From Meandrina meandrites (lineage: Eukaryota > Cnidaria > Anthozoa > Scleractinia > Meandrinidae), in NCBI GenBank assembly GCA_963693305.1, contig OY855905.1, positions 36,129,137 through 36,193,136 of the forward strand: 64,000 nt of DNA, written 5' to 3'. This document shows, in pieces, positions 11,098-49,276 of this stretch. A program made the position numbers and the translations under genes. Each line of letters starts with the position of its first letter. The first letter of the stretch is position 1. A model generated the notes under the pieces. The model saw only the letters and a program-made list of their open reading frames with translations, was not told the origin of the DNA and did not search any database.

Positions 11098-12563
11098 CGA
11101 TAAAACAAGACGAATCCCGCCACGAAGCAATCAACCTGGCACTGCGACAATAATGTTTGGTGTTTTCAGCTGTTGTTATCTATTAAAGCCATGCTTGATC
11201 CCTTGGTTACATGTCGTGTTAGCTATTCAGCCAAACTGGTTCGCGTGTTACGGCGCGACTAAGCCACAACTCAACATAACTAATAAGATCACGCACAACA
11301 TGACCTTTGGTTGACATAGGAAGTGTTGGTTACCGCATTCTGTATGGACGCTTGCATGACACTTCGTCACTGAACAATAAACAACTCAACAGTTCGTCAC
11401 TTTTCACCACTTTGTTGACTTAACTAATATTAGGAAACGAACAACCTCCTCAAACCTCCTCCTCAAGCACGTCTCAAGTCCTTCGTGTAAAGTCTGGAAA
11501 ACTTGCAAACTGAGTATTATGTAAACCGTTTTCGACAAAGCGATGGACAGCCCATTTAAACAATATTTTGATCGACTTAGCCGAAGGGCATATTTTTATA
11601 CAATGAGCAAATTGTCAACAAATCCCATAATTATCATACCCATGATGTTTGGTTCGGTTCCGACATGCTAAACAATAAACTCATTCAAACTTTTAAAAGC
11701 TTCTAAACAAAAGGAGGCTAATACTTAAGATAATCACTCGAGTAAAATAGAAGCTTGCTTTTCTGTTGCTTTCTAGTTTTTTAATTTTAAGTTTGACCAT
11801 GCCATGAACTGTTTATCACTTTTCGTTGACGATTTATGTAGTATTGTTAAGTTTATATCTTTTTTATTGACTAGCATTTTTCAATTTAAATTTTATGCAC
11901 GCCGAGTCATTGAAAGTTCTTACAAAGAAACAATTAAGCAATAAGATTAATTTTGACATTGCCAATAATGAAAAGTTTTCTGAGTTATCTATACGACTTT
12001 TGTAAACATGTACAGCAAAAAGGTGCATCCAGCTCACACAGGCACACATGGCGTGCAAGGAACGATACAAAAGCAAGCTTCTCCAAAAACGCTAACTTAC
12101 GTCCTTGTCAATATGACAATGGCAAAACAATAAATGTCTCTTAAAGACTACTTTGCAACTTGCAAGATTTCCTGCTACCTTCAAGTAACTCAGCACCTAC
12201 AAGAAATAAAAAATATACCGCAGAAAGTTGTTTACGATTTCTATTGACAACTCGCAGTGTATTGTGATACGCAATAGCTTGAAGACAGTCTCTTATTAGG
12301 GATGGACAATTTTATTTTATTTTATTTTTTAATAAAAAACAATTCCTGCAGAACTAAATTAGAGGGGGAAAAATCATGCACAACAAGCCAAAGGTGAAGC
12401 TGCACAAGCTAAAGATGAAAAAAATTCTTGCACAAACATAAGACGGAAAAACTCGAGCTCCAACCCCCTTCGCCACAAAAAAAGCTAAAATGGTCCATTC
12501 AGTTAATGACACTGTTAATAAAAATCGGGATAGTGCACTGTCAGATCATTTGACGTTTAAGAT
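11098..12563. other. Intergenic region with no recognisable gene
   Basis: AT-rich sequence between the WD40 gene's poly(A) site and the unknown 292-aa gene. It should include the promoter of the latter just right of 11097. No repeats or exons were recognised; short open frames on both strands lack any family features. Confidence 0.4.
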
Positions 12564-12569
12564 TTTATT
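12564..12569 (-). other. Poly(A) signal of the WD40 gene
   Basis: AATAAA on the minus strand, 54 nt past the stop codon at 12623-12625. Confidence 0.7.
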
Positions 12570-12622
12570 GACAACACGACAATAATACAAATTCTGCCTT
12601 ATTTACTGTTAATCGGTTAGTT

Positions 12623-37580
<24,958 letters not shown>

Positions 37581-38202
37581 TGTGAATTCAAGGAAATTTG
37601 TCAAAGATAGTTGCCTAAAGCCGTCACTTCTTGTTTTTTGCTGGATTTACGTCGATCTGCTTTAGTTGCTCCATTTTTCTTGTTAGTGCTTTCAGCGATG
37701 AATCAAAGGGCTGGGTAATAGTCATTAGCGAATGTTTTAAAAAAACTGCAAGCTGAGATGCAACAAAGCATTGTGTACGCAATATTCTAATTGATTGGAC
37801 GGCATCTGTGACAAGGATTGTGCGTTCGATTTCTACAATTCTAGAGCGCGCGCCTATGAAACAATCATCGCTGCGTAGAGTCCCATCTAGTTGACAGTCA
37901 TTAAAATTGTCCCTTTAGAAAATGTGCTTAGACCCCCTTAAAGTATAGAAAATGTGCTTAGACCCTTTGAAGTAAAGAAACCTTAATTTTGTTCAAATTT
38001 TGTTTCGTGGCCATAAATGTGGAGTTTCAAACTCGATTTTCACCGACCGTTTGAGATCTGAGACGGAGCTTTCCAAAAGCTCCAGATAGGAGGTGAAACG
38101 GCAAAAAATCATCATCAGATTTTTTCCAGCGTTTAGGATAACAACTAGGAGTAATCGTAGATTATGCTGTGCGTTCGACATGCTCGCCATTGAAGAACAC
38201 GC

Positions 38203-38492
38203 CACCACAAGATTAGGGTGCGTACTGCTACCGTCGAACGCAAAAATTGTTTACAGCCTATCGTTATCGGCTTAGTTGAATTCTTTTTGCGCGCGCTCTC
38301 TTTGCGGCTTAAGTCATTATTGACTTTGATGTGACGCAATTAATTGCCTTCTAATGTCTTCTCACATGAGATCGAGGCCATCCTGCCACATACATACCGA
38401 CATAGAACGACTTTCGCTTGCACATTCACAGGACAACCACGGGACCACAGGTCACCACAAGATTAGGATGCGTTCTCCTATCGTCGAACGCA
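38203..38492. repeat. 40-bp direct repeat, two copies 250 bp apart
   Basis: caccacaagattagggtgcg at 38203-38222 and caccacaagattaggatgcg at 38453-38472, each continuing to cgtcgaacgcaa. Four or so mismatches over 40 bases. Confidence 0.85.
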
Positions 38493-38494
38493 AT

Positions 38495-38559
38495 TACCGT
38501 AGAATCTCGAGTTCTCGAACCAAACTGGAGGAAGTTCGAGAAATCGGGATTCTACTGTA
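38495..38559. mobile_element. 65-bp miniature Tc1/mariner-type element
   Basis: TACCGTAGAATCTCGAGTTC with tcgaac on the left, inverted on the right as gttcgagaaatcgggattct plus actgta. Arms of about 27 bp surround a 10-base centre, with TA at both outer ends as expected for a TA target site. Confidence 0.65.
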
Positions 38560-41500
38560 AGTTGCGCGCGCAATGCCCAGAGCGTTGGGGTAATTTAAAT
38601 ATGATTGGAATTTGTCTCAAGTGCTGACCTCGCACGCGTACAAAACGAAAAACACTTGGTATTACTCGGTGTCGTGTTTAATCCAATTAATTCATAATAA
38701 TAAGCAAGCTAATTTGGCAATACTGGAGTGTTTACAACAGGCTGAATCATGTAGTCCAATGGACACATAAACACCACAACATACTGAAGAAAATTTGGTC
38801 TTCGATCGCCAGCATCCTTAAAGTAATATCTGGAGAAGGATATTAGAAGCTAGATGCAAAGCTAGGTGCAGCCTGACTTCAAAAACGAAGGAGCAACAAG
38901 CTTAAGATCGGTCAGTGGAAATACCGTACGAAGAGGACTGAGCTGAAGAGTTTATCTAATTAGGAAATTACGCAGTTCCGATGGTTACTCAATTACGTGC
39001 GTCTGCAATCTGAGGCGTATCTCATGGAGAATTCCTTCTATGTTCTAGAAAACCAACTTCTACGTCAAAGTTTCTATTGTCTTGGAAAGACAGCAAGGCA
39101 GGACCTTCAGGAGCCGATTTTAGTTACACATGCAGACCTAAAACTCCTTAGCCGGAAAAGCTCAAAACTCTTTAAAACGACTTTCCTTGTCTTACTTTAA
39201 GTGCAGTTAAATCCGTCGTACGACACACAAAAACAACCCGGATTTACACTGCAGTCATTTTTATTGGTTCCCTTTTCCAAGCACGAGAGTCGGGGTTTCT
39301 GTGTTCTCAAAGTTTCGTTAAGATAACGATCAACAGCGCAGGTTACTTCCCATCGACTGTAGCCTGCATGAGGCCTGCTAACATTTTTAGTACCTCAAAT
39401 ATCCTTAATAGCAAATTCGACACCTTTAACGTATATTATCAATAAAATAATCAGATGCTCCCACTCTCTTACCTGAATCGAATGGAACTCCTTGTAACTT
39501 GAAAGTAAAGTCGATACTGTTTTCCGGAAATGGGTCGGTTGTGGTAAGTCGACTTGAGATCCGATAAATAACATGCAGTTTCAGATACAGTTAGAAACAA
39601 TATCGCTCGTGGTATTTAGCTAGTCAGTCACAGCCTCTCGATTAACAACGATTACGGTGAATAACGTCTTAGGCAGAAGTTTCGGTGAAGTCGGGGAATC
39701 AACGAAAATCCATACAGACACTGCTAGATTGAGAAACGCTCATAAAACAGGTAGTTGTTTTACACCTGTCTTGATACCATTTTATCCTTCAACACGACAA
39801 ACTGATGGTTTACAAACGAAATAAAAATTCGGCACGACAGAAGATCGACGAGAGTGGATTGCCTTTAGAGAAATTCAACTTCAGTGACGGTAAGACTGCA
39901 TTGCATTTTCTATTTTTCAATCAGATGATTGCTGGCACTCCTGGTGTAGACCGTGAACAGACCCGCAGTCTTTTTTCCCATTTGGTGGTTCAACACTGAG
40001 CCATGGTCGGTCGTATCGCCACCACCTTTTTAAGAGCAACTTCAAATCAGTAGAATTCAAGCGTTTGCAGAACGAGGTAAATGTACAATGTTTAACAGAC
40101 ATCACTTTACTGCAGGCAACAGCTGAGGTCACGATAAACCTGCGATCCCGTAAGATAACAAAAGATTTTGAACACGTCGTTTATCTGCAAACGTACTGTT
40201 TCTTAGGGCTTGGCCAAACAAGAAAAAAATGTTTCCATAATTAACATAATTGTTCCCGGATGGCAAAGCTGCTAGAAAACACGAAAAAAATTGTGTCGCT
40301 CACCGACCTGGCAAACGGATGGAGGAAACATCGTGGGTGCATGAGCACTTTTAAATTGTCTTGACCTCGAGTAGTGGGGACGGGACTGGTCGGCAACATC
40401 ACGTAATCCTATTTGTGCAAAGTTTTACGAAAGGCGATGTAAACTAAGAACGCCAAAAACCTGTTAAAAGTTGAGACAGCACCAGCCACTCGACGTGAAA
40501 TAACACTCTTTCTCATTTCGAAATTCAGTGTAGATCTTTAAAGCGGCTTGGCCTTGGACTAACTTTGATATGCCCGGCAGCAAAACTCTGAAACCCAATA
40601 CCAGATCCAAACAAGACAAACACAAAAGGACCTTGAATGAAGTGAAATTATAGTTGATTGGTTTTAGATGAGCGGTCCAGTATTCCAGATATGACCTCGG
40701 ACTTGATCTGCACTGCAAACACCGCAAGAGATAACATCTCTGTCAAAAATGGAACATAAAAGGGTAAGGGGTTGGACCTTGGGGCGGGGCCTCCAAGTAT
40801 GAAATATTTTTGTCGGGTGCAAGTTTGGGGAGAGCAGTTACCAATTACAACCAATATATTTTACATTGCCTCTACTTAGTATGACGGCTTAGAGCTTCAA
40901 ATTCTCAACACCCGTTGCACAATAGACTGGGATCGTTGGGTGTTTTCAGGCCTTTTACTTTCTCCATCACTCGAAAATGTCCCGACAATGTCCAGTACAC
41001 GAGTAGTGATTATTAAGTTAGTGATCTTCGAGGGGACGTACGTTGTCACAAAGTTGAACATGGACGTCCGTTATACAGTTTGGACCACTCAGGATTGCTG
41101 CACTGATCAAGTACCATGAGATGAAGACCTTATGGCACTTGATACAGTCACGTTTAAAGAATTGATGCTGGTGCTAAGTGACTCAGTTTACCCTAAAAGT
41201 GCAAGGTCAACAACAAACTTCCCCCAGCTACGTGGAAAAAATTCTAAAGTCACTAGCAGTTCCATTAACTTCCCGATAGCAGGCAGAAGTGCTATATATT
41301 TTGGCTTTTTCAGTCTCAACTGAGGTCTTCACCAAACTGATAGAGAAAAAGAAAAGTAAAAAAAGAAAAACACTACATGTTCAGTTTCCTTATAATTCGA
41401 AAACTCAGACAGAATGGCTTCATGTCTGAATGCATGTCCTCCCCTCTCCTCCTCCTCCTCCAGGCTGCAAGCGCAGTTCACAACTGATCAATATCCGATA

Positions 41501-42877
41501 GTGGAGTTGACTACACGTTCTAGACGATCCAAAGCCAGTAGCTAATTTATAAAATCTGACGCATGAATAATTAAACTCGTCTTTCTGCCACTTGATTGTG
41601 TTAATTGTTCTCACCATGTCTTTAGCTCATGAATGATAAATAACAAATATGGCGATAAGGTACATTCTATCCTTTCGTGCTCGCTAGTATCTTTTTATCT
41701 GACCTAACTGTCCTTTGTATTAACTTTAGATATACCTATAATCGAACCTATAAAGGAATAAAAAAACTTTATGATAAGTTTTGGCCGGGGCAGTAGAGTG
41801 TCCTCGATTAGTTTTTGCGGTTTGTTATCGCATTCGTAATTAAAGCTAGCTACCCTCTTCAGTATGTCACAGGCTCAAGGTTTCCACATGATACAAAAAC
41901 TTTCTGTGAGAAAAACGTCCCTATCACAACCATCAGTGTGCTCTTGAATTAACGCTCTCAGGAGCTGTTAATCTAGAAAATCGTACAGATCTTAAAACGT
42001 CTAAACTTAGTATTTAACGAGTCAAAACTGTGCGTTTAAATCTCGCCCCAAATGAAATCTGGTTGCTCTGGTTAGTGTTGGCGTGAATGAACAGTGCTGT
42101 GTTTTACAAACGTGTCAATCATGTTTTTTGTTGAATGAACATCAGCAACTTTAACTTCTCCAAATATTGCAGAATGCAATAATCAAAATGACATGTGCAC
42201 CAGTATATGCCGAACAAGTTCGTGCTATCTGTTATTGCTTATTAAACTTAATAAAACTTTCAGAACCTTATTTATGAAATCCTGCAAAGAAAATATTTCA
42301 GTGTTTTTCTTACAACTATTTTATTGCTGCTTACGCTGCCATTAACTTTTAAATTTTGAGAACAGATACTCTATTCTTGCTATCAAAAAGAAACATTCAT
42401 TATTTATACACGTGAAAATTTCATCACAATTCAATAATAGCGATTTGATACGGCTGAGCTGGGTGCGTCTATGGCCTGGAGACTCGACTATAAGCCGTTA
42501 TATAAAATAATTATCTTTCTAAGATGTTAAGTATGTGAAAGTAATTCAACTTGTTGTTTGTAATCGACAAGAAAGGCGCTTCGACAAACAATGGATTTGT
42601 TCATCCAAATGAGTTCAACTTTGAGGTTCCCTTTAGCATCCTGCGTGAGAGCAGGCTTCCCGCAAAGTGAACCCGCTGACAAGATAATTTTCTAGCATAT
42701 AATATGATGAGTGACAGACTTGTCCATCACATACCGTATTGAATTTGTTTCAGTCATGTTTGTTTATGATTAACAAGGCCGTCTGGCTACATTTAGCTTG
42801 TGACGCTTCAATTGCGCAGCCAGACTACTCAGTTAAACCCCTGAAGTGCTCATAATATTCGCGGTGAAGAAGTTGCG

Positions 42878-42950
42878 ATGTTTGCTCGCACTTTTGTACA
42901 CCAGAAGAGAAAGATGTCGGTTACAGACAGCAGAATTGCAGATGTGATCG
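42878..42950 (+). CDS. Candidate distal first coding exon (possibly of the Kv channel)
   Basis: ATG at 42878 is the first ATG after an in-frame TGA upstream and reads MFARTFVHQKRKMSVTDSRI then ADVI. The exon ends in phase 1 at a strong donor (atcg|gtaaga, 42951). Joined to the acceptor tttacag|GC at 53107, it gives G-E-M and continues in frame into the channel, adding 26 residues before its MGASLS start. The intron would be 10.2 kb. A matching phase occurs by chance one time in three, and no exon between was found, so this is only a hypothesis. Confidence 0.3.
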
Positions 42951-45900
42951 GTAAGACCTCAACTAGAACATAAATTTCAGCTAACAGTGATCATTTCTTG
43001 AACATCTTATCAATTGACGAGACCTTCGCAAGTTTAAACGATGTATGAATACTGTGTCTGTTCTTGTGTTTGAAAGTGCCCTGGAAAAGCAAGTTTTATG
43101 AATTTCTGTTAACACTGAGTAAACTATATGGGAGACTATAACGTGTTCACTAAGGCGGAGAATCCAAGGTCATGCAAAAGAGAACCCGGGGCACACAAAA
43201 AAATGTCTCAAGTTTATATTAAACTTGTTACAAACAACGCTAAATTAGAGATCGCTATTTATACCCCATAACGTTTCGGTCATAAAACTCTGCAATGTGA
43301 CAAAGTAAAGGTCAGTATCCATCGAGGATCATTTCACGTCACTATAACTTGTGGCAACTGCTTTCAATTGTTGACCTGGTTATTATAAATATAATTATTA
43401 AAGAGTAATGCTGAAAAAATGTTAAAACGTTCACGTAAAACTGATGCTTGAATATTAATTCTCGTTATCTAGCTTTGTGCATTTCTTTTGATGTCAGTTC
43501 TCAGAGTTTGGCGAATTATTAACTGAGACAACATGGAGACAAGTATCCGCTACACTCACAATGATTTTCTGTTTTTCTCATTCACCTGTCTTTGCAACTG
43601 CCAGCCTATTTTATTTCGTAAATGTGAAATTACACGTTAATAACTCTTCATGACTCGAGCCTAACATGGGTAATTTTTCAAATTATCGGTATCTTAACTT
43701 TTCGTCACATCTCTTGTATTCTTACGCCGAATAGGAAGAATTGGGGTCAGACAGGGTGTCCTCCATCTTAATCCCATTCCATGCCTACTTGGAATAGTTA
43801 TGACATAGCAGACATGAATGTTTGATAGAATGCAAATTCTCCATACAGGCCCTACTAGTTGACTGAGAGAATTTATTTTAACATCAACATTAACTAAGAA
43901 GCTAACATTAAAAAATGGCGCACGTTTGTTAGTACTGGACATTGACAAAGGGCTTCAAAAGAGAATTAGTTGACACCGAATTTCGAATTCTTACCATAAA
44001 ACGTTACTCGAGTGTTTTAATCAGGCCATGTAAACGCGCAGCTGCTGCTTCGTTCGTGACAAGGAAATAATATAACTTTTTAGTGCAGCGAGAAATTGAA
44101 CGATGAGAAAATCTTAATAGTATTTTAACCTTTTCATTAGGCAACCCAGCCCCTGGCGGGTCTTGCATTCGTTTTGCACGAGGTTAGTGAGGTATTCAAA
44201 ATTTCAGCACGTAATATAAGGCAAAAATTAACCTAGAATTTGAAATTAATTACATAAATTATCTATATTTTTATGGTAACAACAACAGTAACGCATCCCC
44301 CCTGAAACCGAATAATTGTAAGCTCCAGGAAGTTACTGCCTGGCTATATCAAATTTTATATAATGTTGCTCGTAAGCCAAGCGTCTTTTTTTTAATAACA
44401 TTATGTGTTCTGCCATCTCGTGGAATGAAAAAATAAATCAATTATGATTATGATTAATTATGATTGTCTGTGATTTAGGACAACGTAGATTGATTTTGTA
44501 AAACCGGACATGCATTGCTCACGGTCGTCGTGAACGTTTTTAGAAGTGTAATACAATAAAATTTGGCCAACCGGTGACCGCGTCCGTTAAGTAGAGGTAA
44601 ACGCTTAGAATAGAGGTTAAGTTCACTGTAAATTTAAGGAGCGAATTCCGGAAATTTGATATGTGACCGCCTATTAGAGGGCGACCAATTTTTGGGCTCT
44701 ATAATACAAACAGAACAACATCAGCAGCTTCATGTTTACATGCGCTAATGCAAGCACTCGAGAAACTGTGCAGTACTTGTAGCTAAATTAATAATTGTTT
44801 ATCTTATTCTTTTAAATGACGTTATTGTTTATTCATTTCAATGATATTTATCAAGCACTTCATCTTTATTGATGTTGATGAACCCGCCCCCATGTTAAAT
44901 GGGTTTCAAGAGCGCCAGTTCGTTTAGTTTATCTGAACCTCTACCTGCAAATTGTCATTACAAAGATTCTCTTGACTTTTATGACACGACAATTTCTTGC
45001 CCATATTTATTTTAATTTTTATCCTTGGCGTTCTTCTTCTGTTGGCTACAGACCATATAGACGTCGTCACTGCTCGACTTTTCAATGCCAGTTCGACTTA
45101 CTTATCTGTTTTTGTGTAAGTGCTAGTATAACTGCCAGGTTACGAGCGGTTCATTTATACCTTCACTGTCGGGCAAGAACCGAAAAAAATTGAGTCACTC
45201 ACGAAGAAACTGTGCGCGCTTATCAGAGCACGTTTACTTGTTTCTGGGATCCAATTAAAACAACAGCGCAATTATTTTCATGTTTTCTAAGAACGCCTGA
45301 TTCAGTCAAGATTCTCGATTAACAAATTGAATTTCAAATTGGTGCCGCTTATTCTGCTTCTTTCAAGAGGCCTCACAACATGGATCAACATGACACAAAG
45401 GATCCCATAGAACTTGAACAACAACCAAACTTGCATACCACTGCCCCGCATAATAACTATATCCACAGCATCACAAAGAGGCTTTTGAATCCTTCCAAAA
45501 CAAATAAATCCACCAGGGTCTCAATAGAATTCCACAGAGACATAGCTATTGGAACGCCGCTAAGCAAAGCTCCCTGCTTTGAAAGGAAAACGGAATGGCA
45601 ATAATTAATCATGTCACCTCAACGACGCTTTTAACGCTTCCCGCAGTACATATTCGAATGCATATTGGTGCTCATGCAAGCAGAGATCGCCTCTGTTCGT
45701 CTTGTACAAAGTCAAAGCACTCAAAATTTCAACGGGGAGGAACCACGCAGGCGTATTTCGCGTGTTCTTACAAATCCTGGTGAGTAACTAGTCTCTCTTT
45801 CGAGTTAGGCGCACAATAGGTCGGGTTATTGCTCTTTGCAAGCCACGTTCGTTGTCTGCAAACCAAAGAATACTCATGTTATCTTTTGAAAACACAACTC

Positions 45901-46423
45901 TGATTCAATATGTGGCGTTCTGAGCTGTACGGTCTACAATCTCTCTCACAACTGAAACGATAGCCTCGGGAACTTTCACTGGCGAGTCAAGTTGATGTTT
46001 ATTCCGACTGAAATTTCGTCCGAAACTAATTTATACTCAAACATTCCGATCACAAGCTACCACCGGAAGCTAGCAATTGCAGTTACTGATTGCTGTCAAA
46101 CTGAAACGAGCCTGGCGGAACATTCGATCATAGTCCTACACGACTCCGCAGTCAGACGTAAAATTCACATAAGGTAATAATCAGGCCAATGACAGTACAT
46201 TAAAGGAATGCGCCATCACGTTTCTACTTACAAAAAAGAACCACGAACCACCTTTTCACCTGCATTATTGTAACTTGCATCATATATAAAAAAACGCAAC
46301 TGCAGTGATCGACGTTTTTCGGCAAAACCACGAAGGACGCTTCGCCTTTGCTCGGTTTTCACGATCTTTGCCGAGTAATTCGAACATAAAACACTGACAA
46401 ACGTGCTTTACATGATTTTGATA

Positions 46424-47285
46424 TACCGTAAACACCCGCAGATAAGCCGCACCTTTTTTTCCAAAAATCGTCGCTCAAAATCAGGGGTGCGGCTTATCTG
46501 CGGGAACATTTCAAAAAGGTGCCGTACATTTCAGTGAATTGACACTTTTATAGAAGCCTTCGCTAGCAGATCCTTTAAACGGTTTATGGCCGCTTTTCTA
46601 GAACAGGAAAACATCACACAGCACAAAATTTCCATTCCCCCACAAAGCTGTTTGCAGTGTCGACGGCGGCCTGTAATGAACTTCAACAGTAATCGATCGG
46701 CCCGGCCTCCACGAGCGAGAAAAATTCCACATTATTCTCAAGGATTTGTGTGGTCGAACTTTGCCGTTTAGCACTTCGATGACAAATTGATTACAAAACT
46801 CTCTTTGTGCAACAAGTTTATCTCCAACAGCTGGCTCTCAAATCTATTTATTTGTGCGTTACGATAGCAACGAACAGCAGAATTGAAAGCTGAGTAAACA
46901 AACATCGTTCTCGGCCTAGTCCCAGCGTGTTCGATCTGATGCCTGGTTACTAAGCTATGAACGTTCGACAAACGAAAACTAGCTTTCTTGTTCGCAAAAA
47001 TCTGTGGACAAAAAGTGTTGAATGAAGAAATACCTGTCAACAAGTACCAGAAAAAGATCAATCATATGTCAAAGTTAAAGGAAATGATGCTCATTATATT
47101 AAAACGCTAAAATTGTGGGTAAGACTTTGATCTGTTCAATTCCATTTCATTGCCATAGTGAGTTACATTCGATGAAGAAGACTTCTGAAGACTCTTTAAA
47201 AAAAGTTTTTTTTCCAAAATTTAAGTTGCTAAATTCAGGGTGCGGCTTATCTGCGGGTGCGGCTTATCTGAGGGTGTTTACGGTA
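46424..47285. mobile_element. Tc1/mariner-like non-autonomous element, 862 bp
   Basis: The left end TACCGTAAACACCCGCAGAT plus aagccgcacc is matched by the right end, inverted, with one mismatch (CTCAGAT) over 30 bp. TA at both edges fits a TA target site. Subterminal copies of gcggcttatctgcgg occur at 46488-46504 and 47242-47256, making hairpins at each end. No transposase frame inside. Confidence 0.8.
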
Positions 47286-48091
47286 ATTTCCAGTGTAACA
47301 TTGCAGCCAAAGAGAAAACTGACCAACACAATAGATGAATAATCTGAATAATCGTGAATAATTCATACCTATCTGGTCTTGCATGTGCAGCCGTTTAGGG
47401 GTGACAATTTCTTTAGGGTTCATTGCTTTAATCCACGATCAGTCATCTAGAAAAGATATTCTGAGCGGGGTACTCGACTATCGAAAACGAAGACCTGCAC
47501 GAAGTACTCGAAACCCAAAACCAGAACATGCAAAAACTCGACAATGAACGAACTCAAACTGGAAGAATAAAGTACCCAGAACTTGAAAATAAACTGAGCA
47601 CCCACTGAAGACTCGAAAACGAAGTCTGACTCAAAACTCGAAAACGAAGGAGACAAATCTAACAAAGGATCCGGTACATTTGATTTAGTTAGCCTTTTGT
47701 TTTATTCAAAAGGCGCTTTAAGTTTGATCGTACGGCCTTTCTCTTCCGTTTCAGTTACTCTTAACGTTTTATTCTCACCTGGGGGAGATGTCAATTACGT
47801 GACAAGTGATTTAACGCGCCGTAAAAGTGTTCGATACTTCTAATGGAAGCTTTTACAGCCCTTTGAGGCAAATGTTCTGCAAAAACATTTGATGCATCGA
47901 AACTGACATTCGTCAGCGCAGATTGTCAGCTGGAAGTCTGGTCCCTGGTCCCAAGAAAATTTGAGTCGCTGTACGCCGGGGAGGCTTTCCCATTTGTGTC
48001 AATTCAGTAGAAGAAACGAAACAAAACAAAAGAAAAACCTGGCAAAACAAAACCCCTGGGACCAAGGGTATGAGGGGGCGTTACCTTTGAT

Positions 48092-48108
48092 GGGGGGGGG
48101 GGGGGGGG
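48092..48108. repeat. Poly-G tract (17 G)
   Basis: Uninterrupted G run in the intergenic region. Confidence 0.9.
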
Positions 48109-48346
48109 ACGTGAACGTGAACGCAGGGTGGTAAAAAACCTTCACGATTAAACTGGTTTGGCATTGCGAGTGTAAAAAATGTAAACTGTGTTTGAATTGG
48201 TCATGCACGGCTTAGCTTCGAGATAGCTAGCTAGTTTACATGCATGCCACTGGAACAGACGAAACAAACCAATATTTGAATGAACATAACAAAAATCCCA
48301 ACTAGCAGGTGGGATGTACAAAGCGAGAACAAATTCAGCTAGCAGT

Positions 48347-48420
48347 AGGTTGGAGGTCTTGAACCAAGGACCTCCGGATTATAACACCAGCACCCTAAAC
48401 CACTCGGCCACACCACCTCC
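48347..48420 (-). mobile_element. tRNA-like SINE head
   Basis: On the minus strand TGGCCGAGTGGTTTAGG fits an A box and GGTTCAAGACC a B box, 35 bases apart, with a tRNA-like arm between. The acceptor ends do not pair well, so it is not a working tRNA. The region to the left (about 48200-48346) may be the SINE body. Confidence 0.5.
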
Positions 48421-49086
48421 TGTGACGTTTAGAGGGAGTGGCTTATGAAAAGTTGGTTTTTCGACTTTCTCCAATGATTTCAACAAAAAAAGCTAGTGAT
48501 AAACACCTAAAAAGGGTTTATTCAGTCATATACTATTCAGATCAGACTTCATCGCCAACAATATTTACTTCGCTGATGTTCAAAAAAAATTCATGTGGAA
48601 TATAAAAGATATACAATTCTGAGTAGAAACCTTGGGGTGCTTAATAAATGAGCGATGCTTCCAGTGTGTCTTTTATAAGCACAATGATGGTATCGTCTTC
48701 TACCAGCCAGTGGATTTACTGGTGTCACGATATCTCGAGTGTATACATGGACAGATGAGCAACATAACACTTGAACTCGTCAGTGTTACTCTGTGTTACT
48801 CGGTGGCGGAAGATCTATTTCTATTAAAGGACTCTTCGACTGACGTCACTGAAGAGAAAGCAGTGGTAGTTCTGTGGCGCAAGTTTAATAGTGGTGACAA
48901 CAGGATTCCCGCCGATTTTATTGGCTGCTTAAGCACAGAATTTTTCAGTAATCTATAATTGTAGGATGAAGACTTGTTACATGGTCAATGTCTTTGAAGG
49001 CTGAAGATATCCTAAAGTGAATCCATTGCTGAAAAAAATCTTTTTTTTTTTTGTGCTACAGACAGCTCACTTAGGCTAACTGAATT

Positions 49087-49276
49087 AAGGCTGGTACCAC
49101 GGCAGAAGGGCAAAATTTATTGGCTAATATTTCAACTAGCAAAGCTGGTCTTCTTCAGGGCCAGTACTTCTTGTACTGGCCCAGAAAAAGACTAGTTCTG
49201 CTAGTTGAAATATTGGCCAATAAATTTTGCCCCGGCCTCTGTCGTAGTACCAGCCTTGCAATCAATTTGGTTTTAT
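49087..49276. mobile_element. Near-perfect hairpin element (family B, copy 2)
   Basis: Arms of about 82 and 85 bp: aaggctggtaccacggcaga through cttcttcagggccagtac on the left, and gtactggcccagaaaaagac through gtagtaccagcctt on the right. They are separated by only ttctt, and a caatcaatttggttttat tail follows. The ends match the repeat at 8437-8727. Confidence 0.85.

Larger units (their letters stand above)
37581..42877. other. Non-coding stretch upstream of the WD40 gene
   Basis: The right neighbour of the WD40 start codon, so its first few hundred bases should hold that gene's promoter. No exons recognised. It contains a small direct duplication (aaatgtgcttagaccc twice, 37920-37965), a 40-bp direct repeat (38203 and 38453) and a 65-bp inverted-repeat element at 38495. 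The rest shows nothing I can name. Confidence 0.45.

Noticed and set aside
45380..46177. Three consecutive plus-strand open frames of 61-74 codons
   Set aside because: No domain or family features and no consistent splice links; composition looks like chance frames in less AT-rich DNA.
48347..48420. A true tRNA gene with a UAU-like anticodon
   Set aside because: A and B boxes fit, but the ends do not form an acceptor stem. A SINE head is more likely.
48632..48958. 108-codon open frame on the plus strand
   Set aside because: No recognisable motif, no clear start context and no neighbouring exons. It could be a relic, but I cannot support it as a gene.
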